A stretch of 64,000 bases of DNA from Olsenella_L kribbiana. GTDB taxonomy: Bacteria; Actinomycetota; Coriobacteriia; Coriobacteriales; Atopobiaceae. Under the pieces are notes generated by a model, which worked only from the letters and a program-made list of their open reading frames with translations, did no database searches and was not told where the DNA came from. A program made the position numbers and the translations under genes. Of the stretch, positions 33,416-42,020 are shown in pieces. Location: contig NZ_JAZGJP010000006.1 of NCBI RefSeq assembly GCF_036408795.1, positions 62,001-126,000 on the forward strand. The letters run 5' to 3'. Numbering within the stretch: position 1 is the first letter of the stretch; every line of letters starts with the position of its first letter.

Positions 33416-34552
33416 ATGCCATCGACCATGGGAGAGACGCTTACGGTCTCCGTCTTCGGCCAGTCCCATTCCGAAGCCATCGGCTGCGTGATCTCCGGCC
33501 TTCCTTCCGGCATCAAGATCGACATGGACGCCGTGAAGGAGTTCATGGGAAGACGTGCTCCTGGACAGGGCGCCTGGACGACGCCCCGCAAGGAGGCAGA
33601 CCTGCCCGAGGTCGTCTCCGGCCTCGATGCAGAAGGCCTCACCTGCGGGACCCCTCTTGCCTGCATCATCAGGAACACGAATACCCGCTCCCAGGACTAC
33701 AAGAACATCGCCCAGGTTCCGCGTCCGGGCCATTCCGATTTCTGTGCCTGGGCGAAGTGGGGCTCTGCCCACGATATCAGAGGCGGCGGCCATTTCTCGG
33801 GCAGGCTCACAGCCCCTCTCTGCTTTGCCGGCGCCATCGCGCTCCAGATCCTTTCGGAGCAGGGCGTATCCATTGCAGCGCACCTCTCGCGCATAGGAGA
33901 TGCGGCCGATACGCGCTTTGCTGCCTTCGAGAACACCCCTGAATCCCGAGAGCTCCTGGCCCAGCAGATAGCCACGATACAGAGGCATGAGACGATACTT
34001 TCCGTGATCGATGCCAGTGCATCCGAAGCGATGCTTGGAGAGATCGACAAGGCAAGACGCGCCAAGGATTCCGTCGGCGGCGAGATCGAATGCGTCGCCA
34101 CCGGCCTTCCCGCAGGCATCGGCTCGCCCATGTTCGACGGTATGGAGAACATCCTGGCGCGCAATATCTTCGGCATTCCCGGCGTCAAGGGCATCGAGTT
34201 CGGCCGCGGCTTCGAGATGGCACACATGCATGGCTCCGAGAACAACGATCCCTTCATCGTCAAGGATGGCGCATGCGTGCCGGCCACGAACAATGCCGGC
34301 GGCATCCTGGGCGGCATCACGACCGGAGCACCGCTCCTCTTCAGGATTGCCATGAAGCCGACCTCGAGCATCTCGCGTCCGCAGCAATCCGTCGACCTTG
34401 CCCATATGGAGCCCGCCGAGCTCGAGGTCCATGGCCGCCACGACCCCTGCATCGTCACGCGTGCCGTGCCGGTCGTCGAGGCAGTCACAGCGCTGTCTCT
34501 CCTCGATGCCTGGCTCAGCTACCCTGCCGATACCCTCTTCCAGAAGAAGTGA
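33416..34552 (+). CDS. aroC: chorismate synthase
   Basis: FMN-dependent enzyme that converts EPSP to chorismate, 378 residues. Family motifs are 'FGQSHSEAIGCVISGLP', 'RRAPGQGAWTTPRKEAD', 'RPGHSDFCAWAKWG', 'GGGHFSGRLTAPL' and 'NNAGGILGGITTGAPL'. The ATG follows the aroA stop with no gap, with AAGGAG in the end of aroA. Confidence 0.97.
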   Translation: MPSTMGETLTVSVFGQSHSEAIGCVISGLPSGIKIDMDAVKEFMGRRAPGQGAWTTPRKEADLPEVVSGLDAEGLTCGTPLACIIRNTNTRSQDYKNIAQVPRPGHSDFCAWAKWGSAHDIRGGGHFSGRLTAPLCFAGAIALQILSEQGVSIAAHLSRIGDAADTRFAAFENTPESRELLAQQIATIQRHETILSVIDASASEAMLGEIDKARRAKDSVGGEIECVATGLPAGIGSPMFDGMENILARNIFGIPGVKGIEFGRGFEMAHMHGSENNDPFIVKDGACVPATNNAGGILGGITTGAPLLFRIAMKPTSSISRPQQSVDLAHMEPAELEVHGRHDPCIVTRAVPVVEAVTALSLLDAWLSYPADTLFQKK

Positions 34553-34560
34553 GGACGTCC

Positions 34561-35706
34561 GTGAGAGAACTTTCTGAAATCCGCGCCGATCTCGACCGCA
34601 TCGATACCAGCATTCTCGGCCTCTTCCAGGAACGCATGGCGTGTGCCGACGAAGTGGCTGCCTACAAGAGCGCCCACAACCTGCCGATTCTCGACAAGAC
34701 CCGTGAGCGCCAGAAGCTCGCAGCCGTCGCCGAAGCCGTGCCTGCCCAGTACCGCAACTATGCACAGGTACTCATGGGCCTTCTCATGGAGGCAGCACGC
34801 GCTCAGGAATATGACGACCTCGGTGTCATGAGCAATGTCGGCACCCGCATCTATGATGCCATCCAGCATGAGCCGAAGCTCTTCCCGCAGACCGCCTATG
34901 TAGCCTGCCAGGGCGTCGAGGGTGCCTATTCGCAGATAGCGGCAGACCGCATCTTCAAGCACCCGACGATCTCGTACTTCGACTCCTTCGACGCAGTCTT
35001 CCGTGCCGTCGAGCAGGGCTTCTGCCAGTACGGCGTGCTTCCCGTCGAGAACTCGACCGCCGGCACCGTGAATGCGGTCTACGATCTGATGATGCAGCAC
35101 AACTTCTCGATCGTACGCTCGACACGCATCAAGATCGATCACAACGTGCTCGCAAAGCATGGCACCGAGCTCTCGGACATCCGGGATATCTATAGCCATG
35201 AACAGGCGATCCGCCAGTCAAGGCAGTTCCTCTCGGCACATCCCGAGATGAAGGTGCACGTCGTCGAGAACACGGCAATGGCAGCAAAGATGGTCGCAGA
35301 GAGCGACCGCACCGATGTCGCTGCCCTTTCGAGCCGTGCCTGCGCCGAGCTCTATGGCCTCGATATCCTCGCCCGTTCCGTCCAGGACACCGGCAACAAC
35401 TTCACGCGCTTTGCCTGCATCGCAAAGGACCTCACAATCTACCCGGGAGCCGACCGCTCCTCCCTCATGCTGATCGTGAACCACGAGCCGGGAGCCCTCT
35501 ACAAGGTGCTCTCCCGCTTCTATGCCCTCGATATCAACCTCGTGAAGCTCGAGAGCCGCCCGCTTCCGAACCGCGACTTCGAGTTCATGTTCTACTTCGA
35601 TATCGAATGCCCTGTCGAAGCCCCCGAATTTGCGACCCTCATCAATTCGCTCGGCGACATCTGCGAGGAATACCGCTACCTCGGCAGCTACCGCGAGATC
35701 GTTTAG
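34561..35706 (+). CDS. pheA: bifunctional chorismate mutase / prephenate dehydratase
   Basis: P-protein of phenylalanine synthesis, 381 residues. Domains: AroQ-type chorismate mutase (about 1-85, 'LSEIRADLDRIDTSILGLFQ'), prephenate dehydratase (about 105-285, 'ACQGVEGAYSQIAADRIF', 'VENSTAGTVNAVYDLM', and the catalytic Thr motif 'NNFTRFACIAKD') and a C-terminal ACT domain ('LESRPLPNRDFEFMFYFD') that normally binds Phe for feedback inhibition. The start is GTG at 34561, chosen because GAGG precedes it and aroC ends just upstream; longer starts would run inside aroC. Confidence 0.95.
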   Translation: MRELSEIRADLDRIDTSILGLFQERMACADEVAAYKSAHNLPILDKTRERQKLAAVAEAVPAQYRNYAQVLMGLLMEAARAQEYDDLGVMSNVGTRIYDAIQHEPKLFPQTAYVACQGVEGAYSQIAADRIFKHPTISYFDSFDAVFRAVEQGFCQYGVLPVENSTAGTVNAVYDLMMQHNFSIVRSTRIKIDHNVLAKHGTELSDIRDIYSHEQAIRQSRQFLSAHPEMKVHVVENTAMAAKMVAESDRTDVAALSSRACAELYGLDILARSVQDTGNNFTRFACIAKDLTIYPGADRSSLMLIVNHEPGALYKVLSRFYALDINLVKLESRPLPNRDFEFMFYFDIECPVEAPEFATLINSLGDICEEYRYLGSYREIV

Positions 35707-35713
35707 GAGTTCC

Positions 35714-36991
35714 ATGGATACGAATGCCCACCGCTTCGGCCTTCTTGGCAGGAAGCTCGGCCATAGCTACTCGGCCCTCATCCACAAGGAGCTGGGAAGC
35801 GCACCGTACGATCTGATCGAGCTCGAGCCCGAAGAGGTAGAGCCATTCGTGCGCGAGGGCTCCTGGCAGGGCCTGAACGTCACGATTCCCTACAAGAGGG
35901 ATGCTGCACGTCTGGCAGATGTGCGCTCAGAGCGCGTAGAGCGCCTCGGCGTCTCGAACACGCTCGTGAAGCGCGCCGATGGCTCGATCTTCGCAGAGAA
36001 CACGGATGTCCTGGGCTTTGCGTATCTCCTCGAGCGCTTCTCGAGAGAGGAGCTGGGGGCAGCATCTGCCAAGGACGCGCTCTCCGGCAAGCCTGTGCTC
36101 GTGCTCGGAAGCGGCGGCGCCAGCCAGGCCGTGCAGGCAGCTCTCAGAGATGCCGAAGCCGAAGTCTCTGTCATCTCCCGCAAGGGAGACGACACCTACG
36201 AGACGCTTCTCGAGCGCCACGCCGATGCCTCCCTCATCGTCAATACCACGCCTGTCGGCATGTATCCTTCCTGCCCTGCAACGCCAGTGGATGAGGAGAC
36301 GCTAGCGAAGCTGTCCCGCCTCGAAGGCGTCCTCGATGTGGTCTACAACCCCAGGCGTACCGGCATCTGCCTTGCTGCAGAGAAGCTCGGGCTCCCGTCT
36401 GCTTCAGGCCTTTCCATGCTTGTCGCCCAGGCCTACTTTGCAAGCGAGCTCTTCCAGGGCAAGGATATCCCCGAGGAGGCCATTGCGAAGATCGAGCAGG
36501 ACATCCTGGCCACGACAGACAATCTTGTCCTCATCGGCATGCCAGGATCTGGCAAGACGACGACCGGCAAGCACCTGGCGCACGTGCTCCACCGCCCCTT
36601 CATCGATATGGACGATGCCTACCAGATGGAATATGGCAGATCTGCCGCAGAAGCGATCACGGAAGACGGCGAGAAGGCCTTCCGGCAGCAGGAGAGCGCC
36701 CTTCTTGCAAAGACTGCCTCGCGTTCGGGCCTTGTGATCTCCTGTGGCGGAGGCGTCGTCACGGTTCCTCAGAACTACCCGCTCCTCCACCAGAACTCCT
36801 TCATCATCATGCTCGACCGTCCCATCGAGACGCTCGAGACGAAGGGACGCCCGCTCTCCCAGAGCAAAGGCCTGGAGAAGCTCGCCGAGGAGCGTCTGCC
36901 GCTCTACCGTGCCTGGGCAGACCTCGTGCTTCCCTGCACCGGGACGCCGAAGGGCGATGCGGCGGCAATCATTGCGCGCCTGGGGCTGTAG
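35714..36991 (+). CDS. aroE-aroK: fused shikimate dehydrogenase - shikimate kinase
   Basis: Single 425-residue protein covering two consecutive shikimate steps. The N-terminal shikimate dehydrogenase (about 1-265) shows 'GRKLGHSYSALIHKELG', the catalytic Lys in 'NVTIPYKRDAARLAD', 'NTLVKRADGSIFAENTD' and the dinucleotide motif 'VLVLGSGGASQAVQAAL'. The C-terminal shikimate kinase (about 270-425) shows the Walker A motif 'LIGMPGSGKTTTGKHLA', 'FIDMDD' and 'VISCGGGVVT'. The two domains are joined by only a few residues. AGGAG overlaps the pheA stop, five bases before the ATG. Confidence 0.95.
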   Translation: MDTNAHRFGLLGRKLGHSYSALIHKELGSAPYDLIELEPEEVEPFVREGSWQGLNVTIPYKRDAARLADVRSERVERLGVSNTLVKRADGSIFAENTDVLGFAYLLERFSREELGAASAKDALSGKPVLVLGSGGASQAVQAALRDAEAEVSVISRKGDDTYETLLERHADASLIVNTTPVGMYPSCPATPVDEETLAKLSRLEGVLDVVYNPRRTGICLAAEKLGLPSASGLSMLVAQAYFASELFQGKDIPEEAIAKIEQDILATTDNLVLIGMPGSGKTTTGKHLAHVLHRPFIDMDDAYQMEYGRSAAEAITEDGEKAFRQQESALLAKTASRSGLVISCGGGVVTVPQNYPLLHQNSFIIMLDRPIETLETKGRPLSQSKGLEKLAEERLPLYRAWADLVLPCTGTPKGDAAAIIARLGL

Positions 36992-37126
36992 GTCCGAACG
37001 AAAGCTGAATGATTCATGCCGTTTGCAGACCCCTCGGCCCGTCCGCCGCTGGCCTCTTCCATTGGGGCGTCGAACTCCATAGACTGAGAACGGCAAACTA
37101 CTTGTTTCTAATTACGAAGGCACTTC

Positions 37127-38116
37127 ATGGATGAACGAAATACGGCCGAACTTGTGCTTTCTGCAGTAGGCGGAAAGCAGAACGTGCTTGAGAACACAAT
37201 ATGCATGACAAGGTTGCGGATTAAGGTGGAGAACCCCGATCTCATCGACCGGGAGAAGCTGACGTCCATCGCAAGCGTTCTCGGCATGACCAAGAGAGGC
37301 TCGAATGGCATCGAGGTCGTGTTCGGCCCGAATGTAATCGACGATATCTACCAGTCGTTCCAGCAGCTCTGCGATATCTCGCAGGATATGGAGCCTGAGA
37401 GCCAGCCTGCAAAGGCAGCTCCGGTCGTGCCGCCCGAGCGCAGGCGTTCCTACAGCATCCAGGTCAAGGCCAACTCTGAGCGCTCCCGCTCAGACATGGA
37501 ATCCGAAGATCTCGACATGCTTCGCTCGATGTTCCCAGACAGCTCCTCTCCCAAGAGCGTTCCCCAGAAGGAAGTACCGAACGTCTCACGAGGCCCGAAG
37601 CTTGCGCCCTCTGCTCATGCAGATGAAAAGCAGTCAGCTGCTGGGAAGGATGCTCCCCACAAGCGCCGCCTTCTTGTCATCAACGGCCCGAACATCAACA
37701 TGCTCGGCATCCGCGAGCCGGAGCTCTATGGCACCGAGGACTTCGGGGCGCTTCTCGTCCTCTGCCAGAAGACCGCGAAGGAGGCAGGCTTTGATGACTG
37801 CTTCTGCTTCCAGTCGAACCACGAGGGAGACATCGTCGATGAGATCCAGGATGCCTGGCAGGTATTCGACGGCCTTGTGATCAATCCGGGCGCCTATACG
37901 CACACGTCTGTCGCAATCCTCGACACCATCAAGGCCATCCAGATTCCGACCATCGAGGTCCACATCTCGAAGGTGAACGAGCGCGAATCCTTCCGCCAGA
38001 TCTCCTATGTGCGCGAGGCAGCGTTCGAGACCATCATGGGCATGGGCATCCAGGGCTACCGCAAGGCCATCCTCGATATGCGCGACTACCTCGACAGGCA
38101 GGAGCAGGAAGCCTAG
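37127..38116 (+). CDS. aroQ: PTS EIIB-like domain fused to type II 3-dehydroquinate dehydratase
   Basis: 329-residue two-domain protein. Residues about 5-82 resemble a glucose-family PTS EIIB domain: 'LVLSAVGGKQNVLENTICMT' carries Cys26 at the position of the phosphorylated cysteine, followed by 'TRLRIKV' and the 'GMTKRGSNGIEVVFGPNV' end region. A polar linker (about 83-178) leads to type II dehydroquinase (179-325), with catalytic Arg196 and Tyr201 in 'GIREPELYG', 'FQSNHEGDIVDEIQ', 'VINPGAYTHTSVAI' and 'EVHISKVNERESFR'. The enzyme supplies the only pathway step otherwise missing from the operon. No EIIC or EIIA is attached. It lies 135 bases after aroE-aroK and is followed by a terminator. 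What the EIIB-like part does is not known to me. Confidence 0.9.
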   Translation: MDERNTAELVLSAVGGKQNVLENTICMTRLRIKVENPDLIDREKLTSIASVLGMTKRGSNGIEVVFGPNVIDDIYQSFQQLCDISQDMEPESQPAKAAPVVPPERRRSYSIQVKANSERSRSDMESEDLDMLRSMFPDSSSPKSVPQKEVPNVSRGPKLAPSAHADEKQSAAGKDAPHKRRLLVINGPNINMLGIREPELYGTEDFGALLVLCQKTAKEAGFDDCFCFQSNHEGDIVDEIQDAWQVFDGLVINPGAYTHTSVAILDTIKAIQIPTIEVHISKVNERESFRQISYVREAAFETIMGMGIQGYRKAILDMRDYLDRQEQEA

Positions 38117-38143
38117 CTGTCATCTGCAGAGCACAAGTTCAGA

Positions 38144-38172
38144 AAAGCCGCCTTCTGGGCGGCTTTCTTTAT
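38144..38172 (+). terminator. intrinsic terminator of the aromatic operon
   Basis: Perfect 9-bp stem AAAGCCGCC/GGCGGCTTT (38144-38166) followed by CTTTATT, about 28 bases after the aroQ fusion stop. Confidence 0.88.
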
Positions 38173-38313
38173 TGGCAGCACATCTTCATGGCTCCTGCCA
38201 GCATGCACTGCGTGCATGCTGATTTGCTGAGCCTCCCATCTGAAGCCTGTCCCATGAGGCAGAGGCTTGTCTCGAAGAGAACATCCAGCCAGATCGTCTC
38301 GGAAGGACAGACC

Positions 38314-38844
38314 ATGAGCAAGGAACGGCTTGCAGCATTCGCTGATGCCATCCTCGCTCTCATCATGACCATACTCGTGCTTGCTCTCGATGCACCGAAA
38401 GAGCCCACGCTCGAGGGCTTCTGGGACCTCCACATGAGCTGTTTCTCCTATGCCCTTTCCTTCTTCTGGCTGGGCTCGCTCTGGATGGGACTCAGCGAGG
38501 TTTGGGACACGGCCGGGCGCATAGACAGCGCGTGTGTCCTGTGGACGCTCGTGCTGCTTTTCTTCGCCTCTCTCATCCCCTACACGACCGACCTCGTCAG
38601 CAGGCATTTCGGCAATCGCATCATGCAGTGCGCCTATGGCCTTGTGGTCCTTGTCATGACCGGTGCAAACTGGATGCTCCATCGGACCCTCGAGAAGCCG
38701 AATGCCGATGTCGAGGCGCTCCTCGCTTCTTCCCGCAGCTACCGCCATCTTCTCAGCCCCGACATCGCAATCAAGCTTGTCGACCTGGCTGCATCTGCAG
38801 CCATCTGGCCGCCTGCCATGATGTACGGCGTGCTTGCCGCTTGA
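38314..38844 (+). CDS. TMEM175-family (DUF1211) potassium channel-like protein
   Basis: 176-residue membrane protein of the bacterial TMEM175 family, some members of which form K+ channels. The signature of transmembrane helix 1 is clear: 'RLAAFADAILALIMTILVLA', with Ala in the usual Ser of FSD. Further hydrophobic segments ('YALSFFWLGSLWMGL', 'VLWTLVLLFFASLIPY', 'YGLVVLVMTGANWML') give about five to six helices, as expected. GGAAGG precedes the ATG at 38314. It is a single gene between two terminated units. Confidence 0.82.
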   Translation: MSKERLAAFADAILALIMTILVLALDAPKEPTLEGFWDLHMSCFSYALSFFWLGSLWMGLSEVWDTAGRIDSACVLWTLVLLFFASLIPYTTDLVSRHFGNRIMQCAYGLVVLVMTGANWMLHRTLEKPNADVEALLASSRSYRHLLSPDIAIKLVDLAASAAIWPPAMMYGVLAA

Positions 38845-38905
38845 GCCTATTCCTTCTTCATGCGCCGGAAGGCGATCAGGACAGCCTGAGCTATGGATTT
38901 AGGCC

Positions 38906-39505
38906 CTACCGGTAGCTGATGCGGAAGCAGCCCATATCGGTGACAAGCGTATCCACATGGATATCGTGGGCACCACGAGGCAGAGGATTCGAGCTCACCT
39001 GCATGGAGCGGACAAGGCCAAGCTTCTCCCCCATATAGAAAGCAAGGAAGCGGTCGTAGTAGCCAGCACCATAGCCGATACGATAGCCTTCTCCGTCAAA
39101 GACAAGGCCCGGCACAAGGCAGACGGACCCCTTGCACATGGCAGGCTTGACAAGACGCTCTTCATCCGGCACGGGCTCCAGGATTCCGAGAGTTCCTGGC
39201 ACGAGCTCTTCGAGAGATCCTATCTCGAAGAATTCCATCTTCCTGCCTGGCAGGCACTTCGGCACGGCAACCCGTTTCCCTGCAGCGAGCGCATCTTCGA
39301 TGATACGGTGCGTATCGATTTCGTCTGCAAACGAGACATAGGAAAGGACGAGGTCGGCTGCTTCATACTCGGGCAGCGCCTCCACTGCCTCGCGGATGAG
39401 GTCGTCGGCATTCCTGCGTACGACCGAGGATGTGGCACGCCGCATGATCAGATACTGCTGGCGGATGGCGGTCTTGTCTGCATCGAAGCCACATGAACTA
39501 GGCAT
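38906..39505 (-). CDS. 5-formyltetrahydrofolate cyclo-ligase
   Basis: ATP-dependent conversion of 5-formyl-THF to 5,10-methenyl-THF in one-carbon metabolism, 199 residues. Family features are 'KTAIRQQYLIMRRA', 'VLSYVSFADEIDTH', 'KRVAVPKCLPGRKMEFFEI', 'LVPGLVFDGEGYRIGYGAGY' and 'YYDRFLA'. GGGAGGAG lies eight bases before the ATG at 39505. It is convergent with the TMEM175-like gene and divergent from trpS. Confidence 0.92.
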   Translation of the reverse strand: MPSSCGFDADKTAIRQQYLIMRRATSSVVRRNADDLIREAVEALPEYEAADLVLSYVSFADEIDTHRIIEDALAAGKRVAVPKCLPGRKMEFFEIGSLEELVPGTLGILEPVPDEERLVKPAMCKGSVCLVPGLVFDGEGYRIGYGAGYYDRFLAFYMGEKLGLVRSMQVSSNPLPRGAHDIHVDTLVTDMGCFRISYR

Positions 39506-39623
39506 GCAACCGTCTCCTCCCGATCGTGGTTCCGGAACGCAGACAATTCCGGCACCTTCTCTTCCTGCCTTCGGCTAAGCCGTCACGAACGTCTGCTACC
39601 ATTGTAGTCCGTGCGTAAATTCC

Positions 39624-39643
39624 GTTGGATATACATATCCAAC
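39624..39643. promoter_or_regulatory. palindrome upstream of trpS, candidate operator
   Basis: Perfect inverted repeat GTTGGATAT - AC - ATATCCAAC, centred about 42 bases before the trpS ATG in the divergent spacer between the cyclo-ligase gene and trpS. It is AT-rich relative to its surroundings and has operator form; an RNA hairpin is the alternative. Confidence 0.45.
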
Positions 39644-39675
39644 CGTAACACAAGCTTGAACGAGGAGATGCCATT

Positions 39676-40731
39676 ATGCCAAACGAAGGCAGCTACGAAG
39701 CGGCGCTTGAGCGCTCCAACAAGATCCAGACGGACATCGAGTCCGGCAAGACCGAAGGCTATACCATGCTCACGGGCGACCGTCCGACCGGACGTCTGCA
39801 CCTCGGCCACTATTTCGGCACGATCCGCGAGCGCGTGCGCCTGCAGAACCTCGGCGTCAAGACGAACATCGTGATTGCCGACTACCAGGTCATCACCGAC
39901 CGCGACACGACCGAGCATATCCGCGACAATGTATACAACATGGTCATGGACTATCTCGCCTGCGGCATCGACCCCGAAAAGACCATGATCTTCACCCACT
40001 CGGCCGTCCCTGCCGAGAACCAGCTCATGCTGCCCTTCCTCTCGCTTGTCTCCAAGTCGGAGCTCGAGCGCAACCCGACCGTCAAGGCCGAGCAGGAGGC
40101 ATCGGGCCATACGCTCACCGGCCTTCTTCTGACCTACCCGGTCCACCAGGCCTGCGACATCCTCTTCTGCAAGGGCAACATCGTGCCCGTGGGCCGCGAC
40201 CAGCTGCCGCACATCGAGATCACGGACAAGATCGGCCGCCGCTTCAACGAGCGCTTCAACGCGAAGGTCTTCCCGGAGGTAGCAGGACTCCTCACCTCGA
40301 CGCCGCTTCTTCCCGGCCTTGATGGCCGCAAGATGAGCAAGTCCTACGGCAACGCTATCTCTCTGTGCATGACCGAGGAGGAGACAGCGAAGCTCATCAA
40401 GAAGTCGAAGACAGACTCCGAGCGAAACATCACGTTTGACCCCGAGAACAGGCCGGGCGTCTCGGCGCTCCTGACGACGGCAGGCATCTGCACGGGCCGC
40501 GACCCCAAGGAGATTGCAGACGAGATCGGCATGGGCGGCGCAGGCCAGCTCAAGCGATACACGACCGAGGCTGTGAACACCTACTTCGCCCCGATCCGCG
40601 AGAAGCGCCACAAGTACGAGAATGACCTCCCCTACATCCAGGATGTGCTGCATGAGGGGAACCGCAAGGCACAGGAAGTGGCCGAGAAGACCTTGGAAGA
40701 GGTCCGCGAGGCTATGGGCATGGTGTACTAG
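39676..40731 (+). CDS. trpS: tryptophanyl-tRNA synthetase
   Basis: Class I aminoacyl-tRNA synthetase that charges tRNA-Trp, 351 residues. The HIGH-type motif is 'GRLHLGHYFG' and the KMSKS motif is 'LDGRKMSKSYGNAISL'. 'VPVGRDQLPHIEITDKIGRR' is also typical. GAGGAG precedes the ATG. The short N-terminal extension before 'TMLTGDRPTGRLH' (about 28 residues) is a little longer than in the shortest family members. A palindrome sits in its promoter region and a terminator follows. Confidence 0.95.
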   Translation: MPNEGSYEAALERSNKIQTDIESGKTEGYTMLTGDRPTGRLHLGHYFGTIRERVRLQNLGVKTNIVIADYQVITDRDTTEHIRDNVYNMVMDYLACGIDPEKTMIFTHSAVPAENQLMLPFLSLVSKSELERNPTVKAEQEASGHTLTGLLLTYPVHQACDILFCKGNIVPVGRDQLPHIEITDKIGRRFNERFNAKVFPEVAGLLTSTPLLPGLDGRKMSKSYGNAISLCMTEEETAKLIKKSKTDSERNITFDPENRPGVSALLTTAGICTGRDPKEIADEIGMGGAGQLKRYTTEAVNTYFAPIREKRHKYENDLPYIQDVLHEGNRKAQEVAEKTLEEVREAMGMVY

Positions 40732-40761
40732 CACCTGAAGGAAAGATAGATATTCAAGACG

Positions 40762-40796
40762 AAGCGGAGCCTCTGCAACCTGCAGGGGCTCCGCTT
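40762..40796. terminator. hairpin between convergent trpS and argF
   Basis: 16-bp stem beginning AAGCGGAGCC and ending GGCTCCGCTT (one G-T pair) with loop ACC. The T-runs are poor on both sides, so bidirectional use is likely but termination strength is uncertain. Confidence 0.7.
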
Positions 40797-40825
40797 CCTG
40801 TCAATGCTCTCTGAGACGTACAGGA

Positions 40826-41830
40826 TTACTCGGGGTCCTTGAGCGTTGCATACATGACGGCCTTGATCGTATGCATGCGGTTCTCTGCCTCGTCGAAGAC
40901 GCGCGAACGCGGGCCCTCGAAGACGTCGTTTGTGACCTCAAGCTCGGGCAGGCCATACTTCTCGAAGATCTTCTCTCCGATTGTGGTCTTCCGGTCATGG
41001 AAGCTCGGCAGGCAGTGCATGAAGATCGCATCGGGGGCTGCGGCCTCGAACATCTTCTCGTTCACCTGGTAGGGACGCATGAGCTCGATCCTCTTGCCCC
41101 AGAGCTCGTCGGGCTCGCCCATGGAGACCCAGATGTCCGTATAGATGACAGAAGCATCCTTTGCACCTTCTGCGACATCGGACGTGAAGGTGAGATGAGC
41201 GCCTGTCTCGGCGGCAATCTTCTCGCAGGTAGCGACAAGACCCTCTTCCGGCATGTTCTCCTTCGGTCCGCAGGCACAGAAGTCGATGCCGAGCTTTGCG
41301 CAGACGACCATGAGGGAGTTGGCGACGTTGTTCCTGGCATCGCCCATGAACGTGAGCTTGCGTCCATGCAGGTCGCGTCCGAACTCCTCACGCATCGTGA
41401 GGATGTCTGCAATCATCTGCGTCGGGTGGAACTCGGTCGTGAGGCCATTCCAGACAGGGACGCCCGCATACTTGGCGAGGGTCTCGACGCGCTCCTGCGC
41501 GAATCCGCGGTACTCGATACCGTCAAACATGCGGCCCAAGACCCGGGCCGTATCCTCGATGGACTCCTTCTTGCCCATCTGCGAGGTGCCGGGATCGAGA
41601 TAGGTGACATTCATGCCGAGATCGTGGCCGCCGACCTCGAACGAGCAGCGTGTGCGCGTCGATGTCTTCTCGAAGAGGAGCACGATGTTCTTGCCCTCGA
41701 GGTAGCGGTGCGGCTCCCCTGCATGCTTCTTGCGCTTGAGCTCTGCCGAGAGATCGAGGAGATACTCGATCTCTTCAGGAGTGAAATCGAGAAGCTTCAG
41801 AAAGCTCCTGCCGCTGAGGTTCACGCTCAT
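40826..41830 (-). CDS. argF: ornithine carbamoyltransferase
   Basis: Transfers carbamoyl between carbamoyl phosphate and ornithine/citrulline, 334 residues. Motifs: 'FEKTSTRTRCSFEVGGHDLG' (carbamoyl-phosphate binding), 'EFHPTQMIADILT' and 'FMHCLPSFHD' (ornithine binding, catalytic Cys). The gene stands alone with no arginine-synthesis or arginine-deiminase genes beside it, so the biosynthetic (ArgF) or catabolic (ArcB) direction cannot be decided. The length of 334 and the 'STRTRCSFE' motif fit both. GGAGG lies seven bases before the ATG. Confidence 0.92.
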   Translation of the reverse strand: MSVNLSGRSFLKLLDFTPEEIEYLLDLSAELKRKKHAGEPHRYLEGKNIVLLFEKTSTRTRCSFEVGGHDLGMNVTYLDPGTSQMGKKESIEDTARVLGRMFDGIEYRGFAQERVETLAKYAGVPVWNGLTTEFHPTQMIADILTMREEFGRDLHGRKLTFMGDARNNVANSLMVVCAKLGIDFCACGPKENMPEEGLVATCEKIAAETGAHLTFTSDVAEGAKDASVIYTDIWVSMGEPDELWGKRIELMRPYQVNEKMFEAAAPDAIFMHCLPSFHDRKTTIGEKIFEKYGLPELEVTNDVFEGPRSRVFDEAENRMHTIKAVMYATLKDPE

Positions 41831-42020
41831 GTATTTGCCTCCGACTCGTCATATGGCCTGCAGTGTGGATTAAGCGTAGCGCATGCAGACGTCGAACATG
41901 TTTCGGGCATACGATATCGGCGTAACCATCAGGCTTTACATTCAGCTGAGATGCCAGCTGCTAGAATATATCTGCTACCTCTTTTACATATCTCTGCCCC
42001 TTCGAAAGGAAGGCAAGATC

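Noticed and set aside
39506..39675. T-box riboswitch upstream of trpS
   Set aside because: The spacer is only 170 bases, has no T-box consensus and no antiterminator/terminator pair; only a DNA-type palindrome is seen.
41943..41960. Two CAGCTG sites 12 bases apart before ppk as an operator
   Set aside because: Six-base palindromes of this GC content are expected by chance, and no convincing -35/-10 pair aligns with them.
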